Shown piece by piece: positions 1-5,541 of a stretch of 5,578 nucleotides of DNA. The position numbers were made by a program, and so were the translations under genes. The notes beneath the pieces were generated by a model, which saw only the letters and a list, made by a program, of their open reading frames with translations, was not told where the DNA came from and searched no databases. How positions within the stretch are numbered: the first letter of the stretch is position 1; every line of letters begins with the position of its first letter. Source of the stretch: Pseudomonadota bacterium (GTDB lineage: Bacteria > Desulfobacterota > BSN033 > WVXP01 > G020346125); the NCBI GenBank assembly GCA_030608745.1, contig JAUWDQ010000176.1, positions 1-5,578 on the forward strand, in the 5' to 3' direction.

Positions 1-408
1 CGCCATCTGGGATTGTGGTCCATCATCGGTGCAAAGATGGGGATTAGGGCACGCGAAATCCTCGGGGCACCAGCCGATGCCATGGACGTTGTCTCCTTTG
101 CTGGATATAAACCACCATGGAGTTGCATTAACGATGGGCTCCAGGTTTCCACGGGGTCGAGCCTTGCTCGGGGGACTATCTCAGTTGCTCACCTGGGTAA
201 ACCTGTGGCGATCTTCGTATACAACCAAAGGCAGGTCACATTGAAAGTGAAGCCTGAAATCGCCAAAACGGTGCGGAGGGTAATCAAGGAGTTGTCAGAT
301 AAGTATGGGTTTCAATCCAAACGGTACTTTCATGAATTGAACAAGATATCTGTACAGTACTGGCTGGAATGGGATCGCAAGAAACTGTTTGAAGAGATCG
401 GTGATTAG
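1..408 (+). CDS. FmdE-family protein, 3' part (5' end outside window)
   Basis: The reading frame is open from the first base, and the residues before the first possible start (a TTG at 13, Arg-His-Leu-Gly) already fit the family, so the gene begins upstream of the window. The visible 135 residues match the core of the FmdE family, named after formylmethanofuran dehydrogenase subunit E. A His-Leu-Gly followed by a small helix (GAKMGIRAREILG) resembles the usual GHxGP...GYRMG segment. PPWSCINDGLQVSTG then resembles the family's Cys/Asp-Gly-x-Gln/Thr-Gly motif. In bacteria such stand-alone proteins are poorly characterised and often linked to metal or molybdenum/tungsten metabolism; this is context knowledge, not proof. 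The residue after the Thr-Gly is Ser where many members have Cys. The protein ends about 60 residues after the core in a charged helix, with no C-terminal zinc ribbon. It converges on the permease gene. The family call is fairly sure; the function is unknown. Confidence 0.75.
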   Translation, partial: RHLGLWSIIGAKMGIRAREILGAPADAMDVVSFAGYKPPWSCINDGLQVSTGSSLARGTISVAHLGKPVAIFVYNQRQVTLKVKPEIAKTVRRVIKELSDKYGFQSKRYFHELNKISVQYWLEWDRKKLFEEIGD

Positions 409-451
409 GCTTAATCCCTGTCGTTCTCCCATGTGAGAGTATTTAAAACGC

Positions 452-500
452 CACTGGGGTCCGCTTCATCAAAGATTGACGCAGACCCTGTGCTGTTATT
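452..500. terminator. Candidate bidirectional terminator between convergent genes
   Basis: An imperfect hairpin lies in the convergent gap. CAC (452-454) can pair with GTG (490-492), GGGTC (457-461) with GACCC (484-488), GC (463-464) with GC (481-482), and TCAA (469-472) with TTGA (476-479) around a 3-base loop. On the + strand it is followed by the moderately T-rich CTGTTATTCT. On the - strand it is followed by GCGTTTTAAAT, a better terminator tail. It could stop both the FmdE-like transcript and the padR operon transcript. The stem has mismatches and a bulge, so strength is uncertain. The rest of the 409-577 gap shows only a 4-bp CCCT/AGGG mini-hairpin at 538-549. Confidence 0.45.
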
Positions 501-577
501 CTACTCTCAGCCAACCGGTAACCTGTATCTATGCCCTCCCTCGTTAGGGTAATCCCAACCGTATCAGAAGCCTATCG

Positions 578-1354
578 CTATAGAATACCAGGAACCATAA
601 GGTATTTGCAGGCCACGTACACAAAGATCATCCCGAACAAGACCTTCAAGAGAGATGAGGACAACTGACCATTCAGTGTCGCCCCGAGTTGAGACCCGAT
701 AAAGGTCCCAATGCACAGCGGAATGAGGATAGGCATATGGACAAATCCCTGGGACAACTTCAGTGCCGAACTCGCCAGGGCATTAAGACTGAAACAGGCC
801 AATGACGAACCAATAGCTATTTTAATCGGAGCATTCAAGGCGAAGGCAAAAGCCGGAACCAGGATAGCCCCGGTTCCAATACCCAAAAGACCAGGAAGAA
901 TCCCCGCCACTCCACCGATGGATATTTTGGCCAGCTTTGAACCTTGAATCCCTCTCCCAGGATTCGGTTCAGACCTCTTGTTCAAATACTCGGATATCCC
1001 TTCCCAAAGCATGCGGAGGGCTACGAATGAAAAAACCACTCCGGTGGCGACGTCCAGCCAAACGTCCTTTTGGGCGAGGTAGATAAAGAGCATGGAGAAC
1101 ACTACGGTGGAGAGCAAACCCGGGATGATCAAGGGGAGAATTGAGGAAAAATCAATATGTCCGAGTTTGAAATGTTTTAAACTGCCCCCAAACGTGGTAA
1201 AAAACACAGCAACAACACAGGTTCCAGCCGCATACGCCTGCTCGAGGCCCACGATAAACCGAAGGACAGGCATAATCAAAATCCCGCCGCCAATCCCGAG
1301 GAGACCCCCGAGTATCCCGGCCATCATGCCCCCGAAACCAAGAAGCAGGAACAT
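578..1354 (-). CDS. TauE/SafE family membrane transporter
   Basis: This is a predicted inner-membrane permease of the TauE/SafE (formerly DUF81) family, whose characterised members export sulfite, sulfoacetate or other organosulfur and organic anions. The protein is 258 residues, the usual family size, and almost wholly hydrophobic with about eight membrane segments. The family's internal duplication is plain: a glycine-rich GGLLGIGGGILIMP near residue 20 recurs as PGLLGIGTGAILVP near residue 155. A short charged loop (around residues 120-145) separates the halves. An in-frame GTG lies 6 bases upstream (1360), but it falls inside a perfect GGAGGT ribosome site, so the ATG at 1354 is the likely start. 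It is the last gene of the padR-DUF364-permease unit, starting 10 bases after the preceding stop, so it is probably co-transcribed. The substrate cannot be told from sequence; sulfur anion export is only the family default. Confidence 0.9.
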   Translation of the reverse strand: MFLLLGFGGMMAGILGGLLGIGGGILIMPVLRFIVGLEQAYAAGTCVVAVFFTTFGGSLKHFKLGHIDFSSILPLIIPGLLSTVVFSMLFIYLAQKDVWLDVATGVVFSFVALRMLWEGISEYLNKRSEPNPGRGIQGSKLAKISIGGVAGILPGLLGIGTGAILVPAFAFALNAPIKIAIGSSLACFSLNALASSALKLSQGFVHMPILIPLCIGTFIGSQLGATLNGQLSSSLLKVLFGMIFVYVACKYLMVPGIL

Positions 1355-1357
1355 TAC

Positions 1358-1366
1358 CACCTCCCT
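1358..1366 (-). promoter_or_regulatory. Strong ribosome binding site of the TauE/SafE gene
   Basis: On the - strand, AGGGAGGTG contains a perfect GGAGGT with 4 bases to the ATG at 1354. It overlaps the TAG stop of the DUF364 gene (1365-1367) and swallows the alternative GTG at 1360, which decides the start of the permease. Confidence 0.8.
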
Positions 1367-2090
1367 ATGTACTTTTGGCGCAGAACCGATCCCAGTTCAT
1401 GAGATGGGCCGCTCCGGCAACAGAGATCCCATAGAACACGAGAGGTTTCCTGCCGAGGAAACTTCCTAATGTGCCGTTTACAAGGGTAGTCCCGGTTACC
1501 AACAAAAGATCAGCCCAATCGATGGCCTCCTCTGTATTCTCCGGACCTTCAATGGTAACCTGAAATTTTAGGGTTCCAATATTGTCCGGGTCCAGATCCA
1601 GAACACGCAGCGGAAATTCCGAGGCCAAAGATTCCAGCATCCGGGGTTGGAAGCCTATCTGGGCGATCTTCACCAAACCATATCTTGCTTTCAGGTGACT
1701 AACGAGCTCAAAAGCACATTGGTCGGGGCCCTGGTCGCGGCAGTGGACCGTTTTGTCGATCTGGTTCATAGAACGTAATACTGCATTCAAAGTAGCCACG
1801 AAGACAGCACGCCGAAAGTTATTCTCAAAGTTCAACTCCAAGACATCTTCCAGAATGCCCTCAAAATCCCCGTATTGGTCTGTAAATGCCTGCCCTATGG
1901 CACCGGAAAACTCGGCTTGCATCAGTCTTTCTTTCCCCTTTTGCAGGGGAAAATCGTCAGCTTCAGGATTTCCGATCGCTTCCTCCGCCGTAAGAACACG
2001 AGCACGGACAACCACAGGTCGGGCAAGGAGATTTTGATATTTACACAATGTGAACAATTGTTGCCTTATGTCATCATAAACATCAGTCAT
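1365..2090 (-). CDS. DUF364 protein, putative heavy-metal chelation domain
   Basis: This is a cytoplasmic protein of 241 residues with no signal peptide or membrane segment. The C-terminal half matches the DUF364 family (Pfam PF04016). IAQIGFQPRM near residue 142 looks like the first strand and glycine turn of a Rossmann-like fold, followed by an Asp pair (165, 167). VTGTTLVNGT at 198-207 is the family signature, and a LVFYGIS strand follows. The N-terminal ~90 residues would be the enolase-N-like domain seen in the solved Desulfitobacterium member. Between them, TVHCRDQGPDQCA (114-126) puts His116, Cys117 and Cys125 close together, a plausible metal or cofactor site. From structure, the family was proposed to chelate heavy metals or bind a metal-linked small molecule; no enzymatic activity is established. 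Its ATG lies inside the end of padR (ATGACTGA, 8-base overlap) with no good ribosome site of its own, so translational coupling is likely. Confidence 0.85.
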   Translation of the reverse strand: MTDVYDDIRQQLFTLCKYQNLLARPVVVRARVLTAEEAIGNPEADDFPLQKGKERLMQAEFSGAIGQAFTDQYGDFEGILEDVLELNFENNFRRAVFVATLNAVLRSMNQIDKTVHCRDQGPDQCAFELVSHLKARYGLVKIAQIGFQPRMLESLASEFPLRVLDLDPDNIGTLKFQVTIEGPENTEEAIDWADLLLVTGTTLVNGTLGSFLGRKPLVFYGISVAGAAHLMNWDRFCAKST

Positions 2091-2622
2091 GGGGATGAAA
2101 CTCTTTCATAAAGTGCGTTGCCTGTGTGCGAAGCCATTTGAGCCAACTCGCAACGGTCATCACTTTTATTCCAAGAACCAGTTTGTTGAAGAGATCATTC
2201 TCCCTGTCTTGCCTTTTCTGTATCCTCCCCTTGATCTCTTCCAGGGCTTTGACCTGTGCGCTCACCAGGTCATTTCCCCCCTGCAAAGAAAGGCGACGGA
2301 AGAAGAAGAGCTTGGCGAGAAATTCGATACGGAGATCACGTACGTGTTTAACTGGGCTTCGTAACCACTCCAGAAAGGCATTCTTGCCCACAGGCGTTAA
2401 GGAAAACACACGCTTAGAAGGGCGAGTCTCCTGGGCTTCCAAACTGGACCGTAAGAGACCCTCACCCTCAAGTCTCTTGAGGAGCACATAGAGCTGGCTC
2501 GTGCTTACGCGCCATGTTGACTCCAGGGCAGACTCCAAAAACTGCATGATCTCGTAACCGTGTTTCTGACCCGAAAAGAGGGTCCCAAGCAACACATATT
2601 CCGTGGATGGCTTCGTCTTCAT
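2083..2622 (-). CDS. PadR family transcriptional regulator
   Basis: This is a DNA-binding repressor-type protein of 179 residues, the usual size for PadR proteins with a C-terminal helical dimerisation domain. The winged helix spans about residues 7-88. It starts with the hallmark LLGTLFSGQKHGYEIM, continues with a recognition helix (STSQLYVLLKRLEGEGLL, 40-57), and ends with a wing and RVFSLTPVGKNAFLEWL (71-87). A helical tail follows (about 97-175), beginning RDLRIEFLAKLFF, as in the PadR C-terminal (Vir) domain. Family members usually repress their own operon and a nearby transporter or detoxification gene and are released by a small ligand. Here padR is first in a three-gene unit, overlapping the DUF364 start by 8 bases, which fits autoregulation. 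The ATG at 2622 is preceded by a modest AGGGTG, 6 bases away. The ligand is unknown. Confidence 0.92.
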   Translation of the reverse strand: MKTKPSTEYVLLGTLFSGQKHGYEIMQFLESALESTWRVSTSQLYVLLKRLEGEGLLRSSLEAQETRPSKRVFSLTPVGKNAFLEWLRSPVKHVRDLRIEFLAKLFFFRRLSLQGGNDLVSAQVKALEEIKGRIQKRQDRENDLFNKLVLGIKVMTVASWLKWLRTQATHFMKEFHPHD

Positions 2623-2641
2623 CGGCTACACCCTGGAAAGG

Positions 2642-2677
2642 GAATTCCATTATAAAATATTCCAATACAGAATACAA
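2642..2677 (-). promoter_or_regulatory. Predicted sigma70 promoter of the padR operon with possible operator
   Basis: On the - strand, TTGTAT (2677-2672) and a perfect TATAAT (2654-2649) are 17 bases apart, placing transcription start near 2642, about 20 bases before the padR ATG. A perfect inverted repeat TATTC-N7-GAATA (2658-2674) occupies most of the spacer and touches the -35 box, a fitting place for a repressor. In + strand terms, ATTCCA also occurs at 2644, 2659 and 2704, and AATAC at 2664, 2671 and 2682. The stretch is much more AT-rich than the genes beside it. Which repeat, if any, PadR reads is inference. Confidence 0.6.
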
Positions 2678-2790
2678 TCCTAATACTAAACGCCCGTTGA
2701 CGAATTCCAAGATACCCAGACTACTAGATTTCGGAAAAGGGGCTAAGCGATTTCTAACTGAACCATACGGATTCGCCGATCCTGTATCCA

Positions 2791-2799
2791 TGCTATAAT
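2791..2799 (+). promoter_or_regulatory. Possible extended -10 promoter pointing toward rlmN
   Basis: TGC-TATAAT is a perfect extended -10 element. The expected -35 position (around 2771-2776, ATTCGC) is poor, which extended -10 promoters can tolerate. Transcription would start near 2806, about 370 bases before rlmN, giving either a long leader or a separate small RNA. Confidence 0.35.
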
Positions 2800-2970
2800 C
2801 GCAAATAAATAGAGCACCTCAAGATGGTCGATTTGATCTCAAAGCTTTCCCCATGTCTTGTGGTTTGTCCCTGCTCTCATTATGAACTATGCATGGCGAA
2901 GCCCTCGCCCGACCCCAAACCATCCTCAACCAGTCCTTAAATCAGCGGCTCAACATATATACACTCACCA

Positions 2971-3015
2971 AAACCCCTTTAAAGCTTCGGACTTTCCATT
3001 TAAAATGTGGGGTTT
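2971..3015 (+). repeat. Inverted repeat AAACCCC / GGGGTTT
   Basis: The 7-base arms 2971-2977 and 3009-3015 are perfectly complementary and enclose 31 bases. Inside lie AAAG (2981-2984) and CTTT (2992-2995), which can form a small nested stem, and two TTTAAA words. In RNA this could be a stem-loop. No T-run follows, so it is not a standard terminator. Confidence 0.4.
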
Positions 3016-3079
3016 ATTAAGGGAGCACGGGGAAGGGATAAAAGGGTTTGCACTGGAGTTCTACGGTGCTCTCCGGAAA

Positions 3080-3096
3080 CTCAGGAGACTCCTGAG
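3080..3096 (+). repeat. Perfect 17-base palindrome just upstream of the rlmN promoter
   Basis: CTCAGGAG (3080-3087) and CTCCTGAG (3089-3096) are exact reverse complements around a single A. In RNA this gives a 7-bp stem with a 3-base loop. It lies 4 bases before the -35 box of the rlmN promoter. It could be an operator or the end of an upstream transcript; the following CAGCTTGTTATT is only weakly T-rich. Confidence 0.5.
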
Positions 3097-3100
3097 CAGC

Positions 3101-3130
3101 TTGTTATTGGACGGAAACCGAACGTATAAT
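3101..3130 (+). promoter_or_regulatory. Predicted sigma70 promoter of rlmN
   Basis: TTGTTA (3101-3106) and a perfect TATAAT (3125-3130) are separated by 18 bases. Transcription would start near 3137, leaving a leader of about 42 bases before the rlmN ATG. Confidence 0.6.
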
Positions 3131-3178
3131 AGAGGAAGGTTTCTCGGTGAAAGCTGAATCAAGGGTAAACGGAAATCC

Positions 3179-4237
3179 ATGACTTCCAAACAAACGGTGG
3201 ATATCAAGGACTTGACCCAAAGCGACCTTGAGGATTTTGTGGTCAAATTGGGCCATAAAAGGTACCAGGCAAGGCAACTCATAAAGTGGCTCTACCAAAA
3301 GGGGGCGATCAATTTCCATGAGATGACGGACTTACCGACAAACTTCCGAGAAGCACTTCGCCGGGTCGCCTTCATAAGTACCCTAACCCCGAATGAAGTT
3401 GAGATCTCCCGGGATGGTTCGAAGAAATTTCTCTTTTCCCTGATGGATGGCCATAGTGTGGAGAGCGTGCTCGTCCCGGAAGTGTCCCGGTTGACCCTGT
3501 GCATCTCCACTCAGGTAGGCTGCCCTTTAAGCTGTCGGTTCTGCCTTTCGGGGAGTATGGGATTCGTTCGAAACCTGACCACTTCCGAGATCCTGAACCA
3601 GATTCTGGCGGCCCAACGACAGGAGACTCCCAGAAGGAGGATAACCAATATCGTGTTTATGGGTATGGGAGAACCCTTGGCCAATTATGATAATACCGCT
3701 AAGGCCATCGAAATGATGCAATATGACCCGGGCCTCGGTCTCTCGGGGAGGCGTATTACCCTCTCCACATCGGGCCTCGTTCCGGAGATGGAGAGATTAA
3801 TGGCAACCGGACTCCGTTTTCAATTGGCCGTTTCCCTCAATGCCGCGGATGACGATACCCGAAGTTTTCTCATGCCTATAAACAAATCCCATCCATTGGA
3901 GGAGGTCCTTGAGAGCTGCCGAAGGTTTCGTCTTCGCCCAAGGGAGAGGATTATCTTCGAATATGTCCTCATCGATGGCATCAATGATTCGCCCCGGGAT
4001 GCCCTTCGTCTCGTCCGCCTTTTAAAGGGTATTCCCTGCAAGGTCAACCTCATCCCCTTCAACGAGTCGCCGGAGCAGGAATTCAGCAGGCCAGATGAGA
4101 AAAAAATCCTTGGGTTTCAGATGGCCCTCCTGGATCAATACATCACGTGTATCGTTAGAAAAAGCCGGGGCGGAGACATTTCGGCGGCTTGCGGACAGCT
4201 AAGGGGCAGATTCCGACGGGTTCAGAACTCGCCATGA
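3179..4237 (+). CDS. rlmN: Dual-specificity 23S rRNA/tRNA adenine-C2 methyltransferase RlmN
   Basis: This is a radical-SAM enzyme that methylates C2 of A2503 in 23S rRNA and, in studied bacteria, A37 of some tRNAs. The 352-residue protein is complete though shorter than the E. coli enzyme. The N-terminal part (about 10-90) is the RlmN accessory domain, with KRYQARQLIKWLYQKG at 27-42. VESVLVP follows at 94-100, then the iron-sulfur motif CPLSCRFC with Cys115, 119 and 122. GMGEP (162-166) is the SAM-binding motif. The two catalytic cysteines are present: Cys108 in LTLCIS, and Cys338 in ISAACGQL, the residue that carries the transferred methyl group. The ATG is the first possible start, because an in-frame TAA lies 12 bases before it. 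The ribosome site is weak (GGA at 3171 or AAGGG at 3161). The gene stands alone with its own promoter. The related antibiotic-resistance methylase Cfr is less likely, because the sequence throughout is typical RlmN. Confidence 0.96.
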   Translation: MTSKQTVDIKDLTQSDLEDFVVKLGHKRYQARQLIKWLYQKGAINFHEMTDLPTNFREALRRVAFISTLTPNEVEISRDGSKKFLFSLMDGHSVESVLVPEVSRLTLCISTQVGCPLSCRFCLSGSMGFVRNLTTSEILNQILAAQRQETPRRRITNIVFMGMGEPLANYDNTAKAIEMMQYDPGLGLSGRRITLSTSGLVPEMERLMATGLRFQLAVSLNAADDDTRSFLMPINKSHPLEEVLESCRRFRLRPRERIIFEYVLIDGINDSPRDALRLVRLLKGIPCKVNLIPFNESPEQEFSRPDEKKILGFQMALLDQYITCIVRKSRGGDISAACGQLRGRFRRVQNSP

Positions 4238-4258
4238 AAGCCTTCACCCGCCATCGAA

Positions 4259-4301
4259 CCCCGAGGGGGCGAAAAACTTCTCCAGGACATCACGCTCGGG
4301 G
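4259..4301 (+). terminator. Inverted repeat after rlmN, possible weak terminator
   Basis: CCCCGAG (4259-4265) and CTCGGGG (4295-4301) are perfect 7-base complements with a 29-base loop, 21 bases past the rlmN stop. A TTTTT run follows only 8 bases later (4310-4314). The long loop and the gap before the T-run make this a poor classical terminator. No better one is visible after rlmN. Confidence 0.3.
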
Positions 4302-4314
4302 ACAACGGCTTTTT

Positions 4315-4342
4315 CCGGAAACTCGGTAAATTCCGGCCGAGT
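4315..4342 (+). repeat. Two overlapping, mutually exclusive inverted repeats
   Basis: Four 6-base arms follow one another: CCGGAA (4315-4320), ACTCGG (4321-4326), then TAAA, TTCCGG (4331-4336) and CCGAGT (4337-4342). Arm 1 pairs with arm 3 and arm 2 with arm 4, each with a 10-base loop. With no linker between adjacent arms, both stems could hardly form at once, so they would be alternatives in RNA. The element ends 6 bases before the -35 box of the TRAP promoter, so it could equally be a protein-binding site in DNA. TTCCGGAA at 4313-4320 is itself palindromic, which weakens the case for a dedicated hairpin. Confidence 0.45.
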
Positions 4343-4348
4343 GCCCGA

Positions 4349-4377
4349 TTGACATTTCCCTTGCCGAGTGATATAGA
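4349..4377 (+). promoter_or_regulatory. Predicted strong sigma70 promoter of the TRAP operon
   Basis: A perfect -35 TTGACA (4349-4354), a 17-base spacer and TATAGA (4372-4377) preceded by TGA (extended -10) make a strong match. Transcription would start near 4384, giving a leader of about 115 bases. The 8-base word GCCGAGTG occurs at 4336-4343 and again at 4363-4370, on either side of the -35 box and touching the -10 box, which could be a regulator's direct-repeat site. Confidence 0.7.
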
Positions 4378-4484
4378 GGGCGAATGTAATTTAAATGGCT
4401 GAATACTATGGTACGAGGGGAAGTGGAAGCCTGGAATTGGGCGGGAAAGAGTTTTTAATTTCTCATAGTGAACTCCACTGTAAA

Positions 4485-4491
4485 AAGGGGG
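4485..4491 (+). promoter_or_regulatory. Ribosome binding site of the TRAP solute-binding protein gene
   Basis: AAGGGGG lies 7 bases before the ATG at 4499 and supports that start, which also gives a well-formed signal peptide. Confidence 0.7.
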
Positions 4492-4498
4492 TATCCTT

Positions 4499-5488
4499 AT
4501 GAAACGTACGATCTCTATTGCATTCTGTCTGATGTTGAGCGCGAGCTTGATGACCACTCCTTCGGTCCATGCGAAGGTCATGAAGCTAAAACTCGCCACC
4601 GTGGTAGTTCCCCATCACGCCTATAATGAAGGAGCAAGGGAATTTGCTAGGCGCATCAGGGAGGCTACCGGAGGAGCCATTGATATCCGCGTCTTCCCGG
4701 GAGGCCAGCTCGGTAAAGGGGAAAGGGAGCTTCTGGAAGGAATGCAGATGGGGGCAATCGATCTGGCCGTTACCGCAACAGGTCCCGTCTCAGGCTTCAG
4801 GCAAAGCATGATGGTTTTGGACTTGCCTTTCCTCTTTCGAGACTACCGCCACGTCGACGCAGTCCTTGACGGCCCTGTTGGCCGAAAACTCCTGAATGAT
4901 TTGGAGAAGGCGAAGTTAAAGGGCCTCTCGTTCTTTGAGAACGGATTCCGCAATTTCACCAATTCCGTTCGTCCCTTGCTAAAACCCGAGGGCTTCAAGG
5001 GCCTGAAGTTCCGGACCATGGAAAACCCCGTTCATCTTGCCTCGGTTCGCGAACTGGGTGCCCAGGCAGTCCCCATGAGTTGGGGCGAAGTCTATACATC
5101 CCTCCAGACAAAGGTCATTGACGGCCAGGAAAACCCGGTGGCAATTATTCACAGTTACAAACTGAACGAGGTACAAAAATACTTGAGCCTGACCGGACAC
5201 TTTTACTCCCCCGCACCCCTGACCATGGGTCTGCGACGATTTACATCCCTCAAGCCCGAATGGCAGAGGCTTTTCATCACAACAGCGGTGGAGGTGGCCG
5301 CCTACGAACGGAAGATCATTCGGGATAACGAGCAAAGGCAGATCCGTGATTTGAAGGCCTGGGGGATGGATGTGAGGACCGTTGATAAGATTATTTTCGT
5401 AACGGCAATGGAACCGGTATACGCCAAGTTCATCAAACAGTACCCGGATTGGGAACCGATTATCGAAAGGATCGGGAAGACGAAGTAA
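4499..5488 (+). CDS. dctP: TRAP transporter solute-binding protein, DctP family
   Basis: This is the periplasmic substrate-capturing subunit of a tripartite ATP-independent (TRAP) transporter, which uses an ion gradient to import mostly organic acids. The 329 residues are a full-length DctP-type protein. A signal peptide is clear: MKR, a hydrophobic stretch (5-19) and a predicted cut after Val-His-Ala25. The mature part opens with KLKLATVVVPHHAYNEGAREFA (29-50). VFPGGQLGKGERELLEGMQMG (65-85) is highly typical. The ligand-clamping region is present: GFRNFTN (149-155) and KFRTMENP (170-177), in which Arg172 is the expected carboxylate-binding residue. SWGEVYTSLQTKVIDGQENP (194-213) completes the signature. 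Two arginines in these motifs fit a carboxylate ligand, but the exact substrate cannot be read. It has its own promoter and heads the transport operon; the next gene appears to be the small permease. The gene symbol denotes the family only. Confidence 0.94.
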   Translation: MKRTISIAFCLMLSASLMTTPSVHAKVMKLKLATVVVPHHAYNEGAREFARRIREATGGAIDIRVFPGGQLGKGERELLEGMQMGAIDLAVTATGPVSGFRQSMMVLDLPFLFRDYRHVDAVLDGPVGRKLLNDLEKAKLKGLSFFENGFRNFTNSVRPLLKPEGFKGLKFRTMENPVHLASVRELGAQAVPMSWGEVYTSLQTKVIDGQENPVAIIHSYKLNEVQKYLSLTGHFYSPAPLTMGLRRFTSLKPEWQRLFITTAVEVAAYERKIIRDNEQRQIRDLKAWGMDVRTVDKIIFVTAMEPVYAKFIKQYPDWEPIIERIGKTK

Positions 5489-5495
5489 GCTGAAC

Positions 5496-5517
5496 GGGAG
5501 GGACACGGGCCTCTCCC
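5496..5517 (+). repeat. Intercistronic hairpin after dctP
   Basis: GGGAGGG (5496-5502) pairs with CTCTCCC (5511-5517) over 7 base pairs, one of them G-U, around an 8-base loop, starting 7 bases after the dctP stop. No T-run follows, so it is unlikely to terminate fully. Such stems after a binding-protein gene often protect the upstream mRNA so that binding protein is made in excess over permease. Confidence 0.5.
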
Positions 5518-5541
5518 TCAACTGGTATTTCTGAAGGCATC

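Larger units (their letters stand above)
2623..3178. other. Gene-free region between padR and rlmN
   Basis: These 556 bases separate divergent genes. Besides the padR and rlmN promoters they hold an extended -10 box on the + strand (2791-2799), a GGCGA/TCGCC hairpin (2895-2909), an AAACCCC...GGGGTTT inverted repeat (2971-3015) and a CTCAGGAG-A-CTCCTGAG palindrome (3080-3096). The longest + strand frame (2858-3157, 99 codons from a TTG) has no ribosome site, runs through the palindrome and the rlmN promoter, and resembles nothing I know. I see no tRNA, tmRNA, SRP or RNase P RNA pattern. An unannotated small RNA or an old gene remnant is possible but unproven. Confidence 0.5.

Noticed and set aside
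1354..1360. GTG at 1360 as the start of the TauE/SafE gene
   Set aside because: The GTG lies within the perfect GGAGGT ribosome site; the ATG at 1354 has proper spacing.
2468..2791. 107-codon - strand frame overlapping the padR start
   Set aside because: It overlaps the N-terminal winged helix of padR in another frame and the padR promoter; no family resemblance.
2971..3096. 6S, SRP or tmRNA gene in the padR-rlmN gap
   Set aside because: None of the conserved cores (SRP apical loop, tmRNA tRNA-like ends, 6S central bubble) could be found.
2858..3157. 99-codon + strand frame upstream of rlmN
   Set aside because: It starts at a TTG with no ribosome site, crosses a perfect palindrome and the rlmN promoter, and its product resembles no known family.
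3179..4237. Cfr-type antibiotic resistance methylase
   Set aside because: Motifs and context fit housekeeping RlmN; no mobile element or resistance gene is nearby.
4222..4599. 125-codon - strand frame covering the rlmN-dctP gap
   Set aside because: It overlaps the dctP start, signal peptide and promoter on the opposite strand, and its product shows no recognisable motif.
4979..5521. 180-codon - strand frame opposite dctP
   Set aside because: It is the antisense of a clear full-length TRAP binding protein; the translation is low-complexity shadow sequence with no domain.
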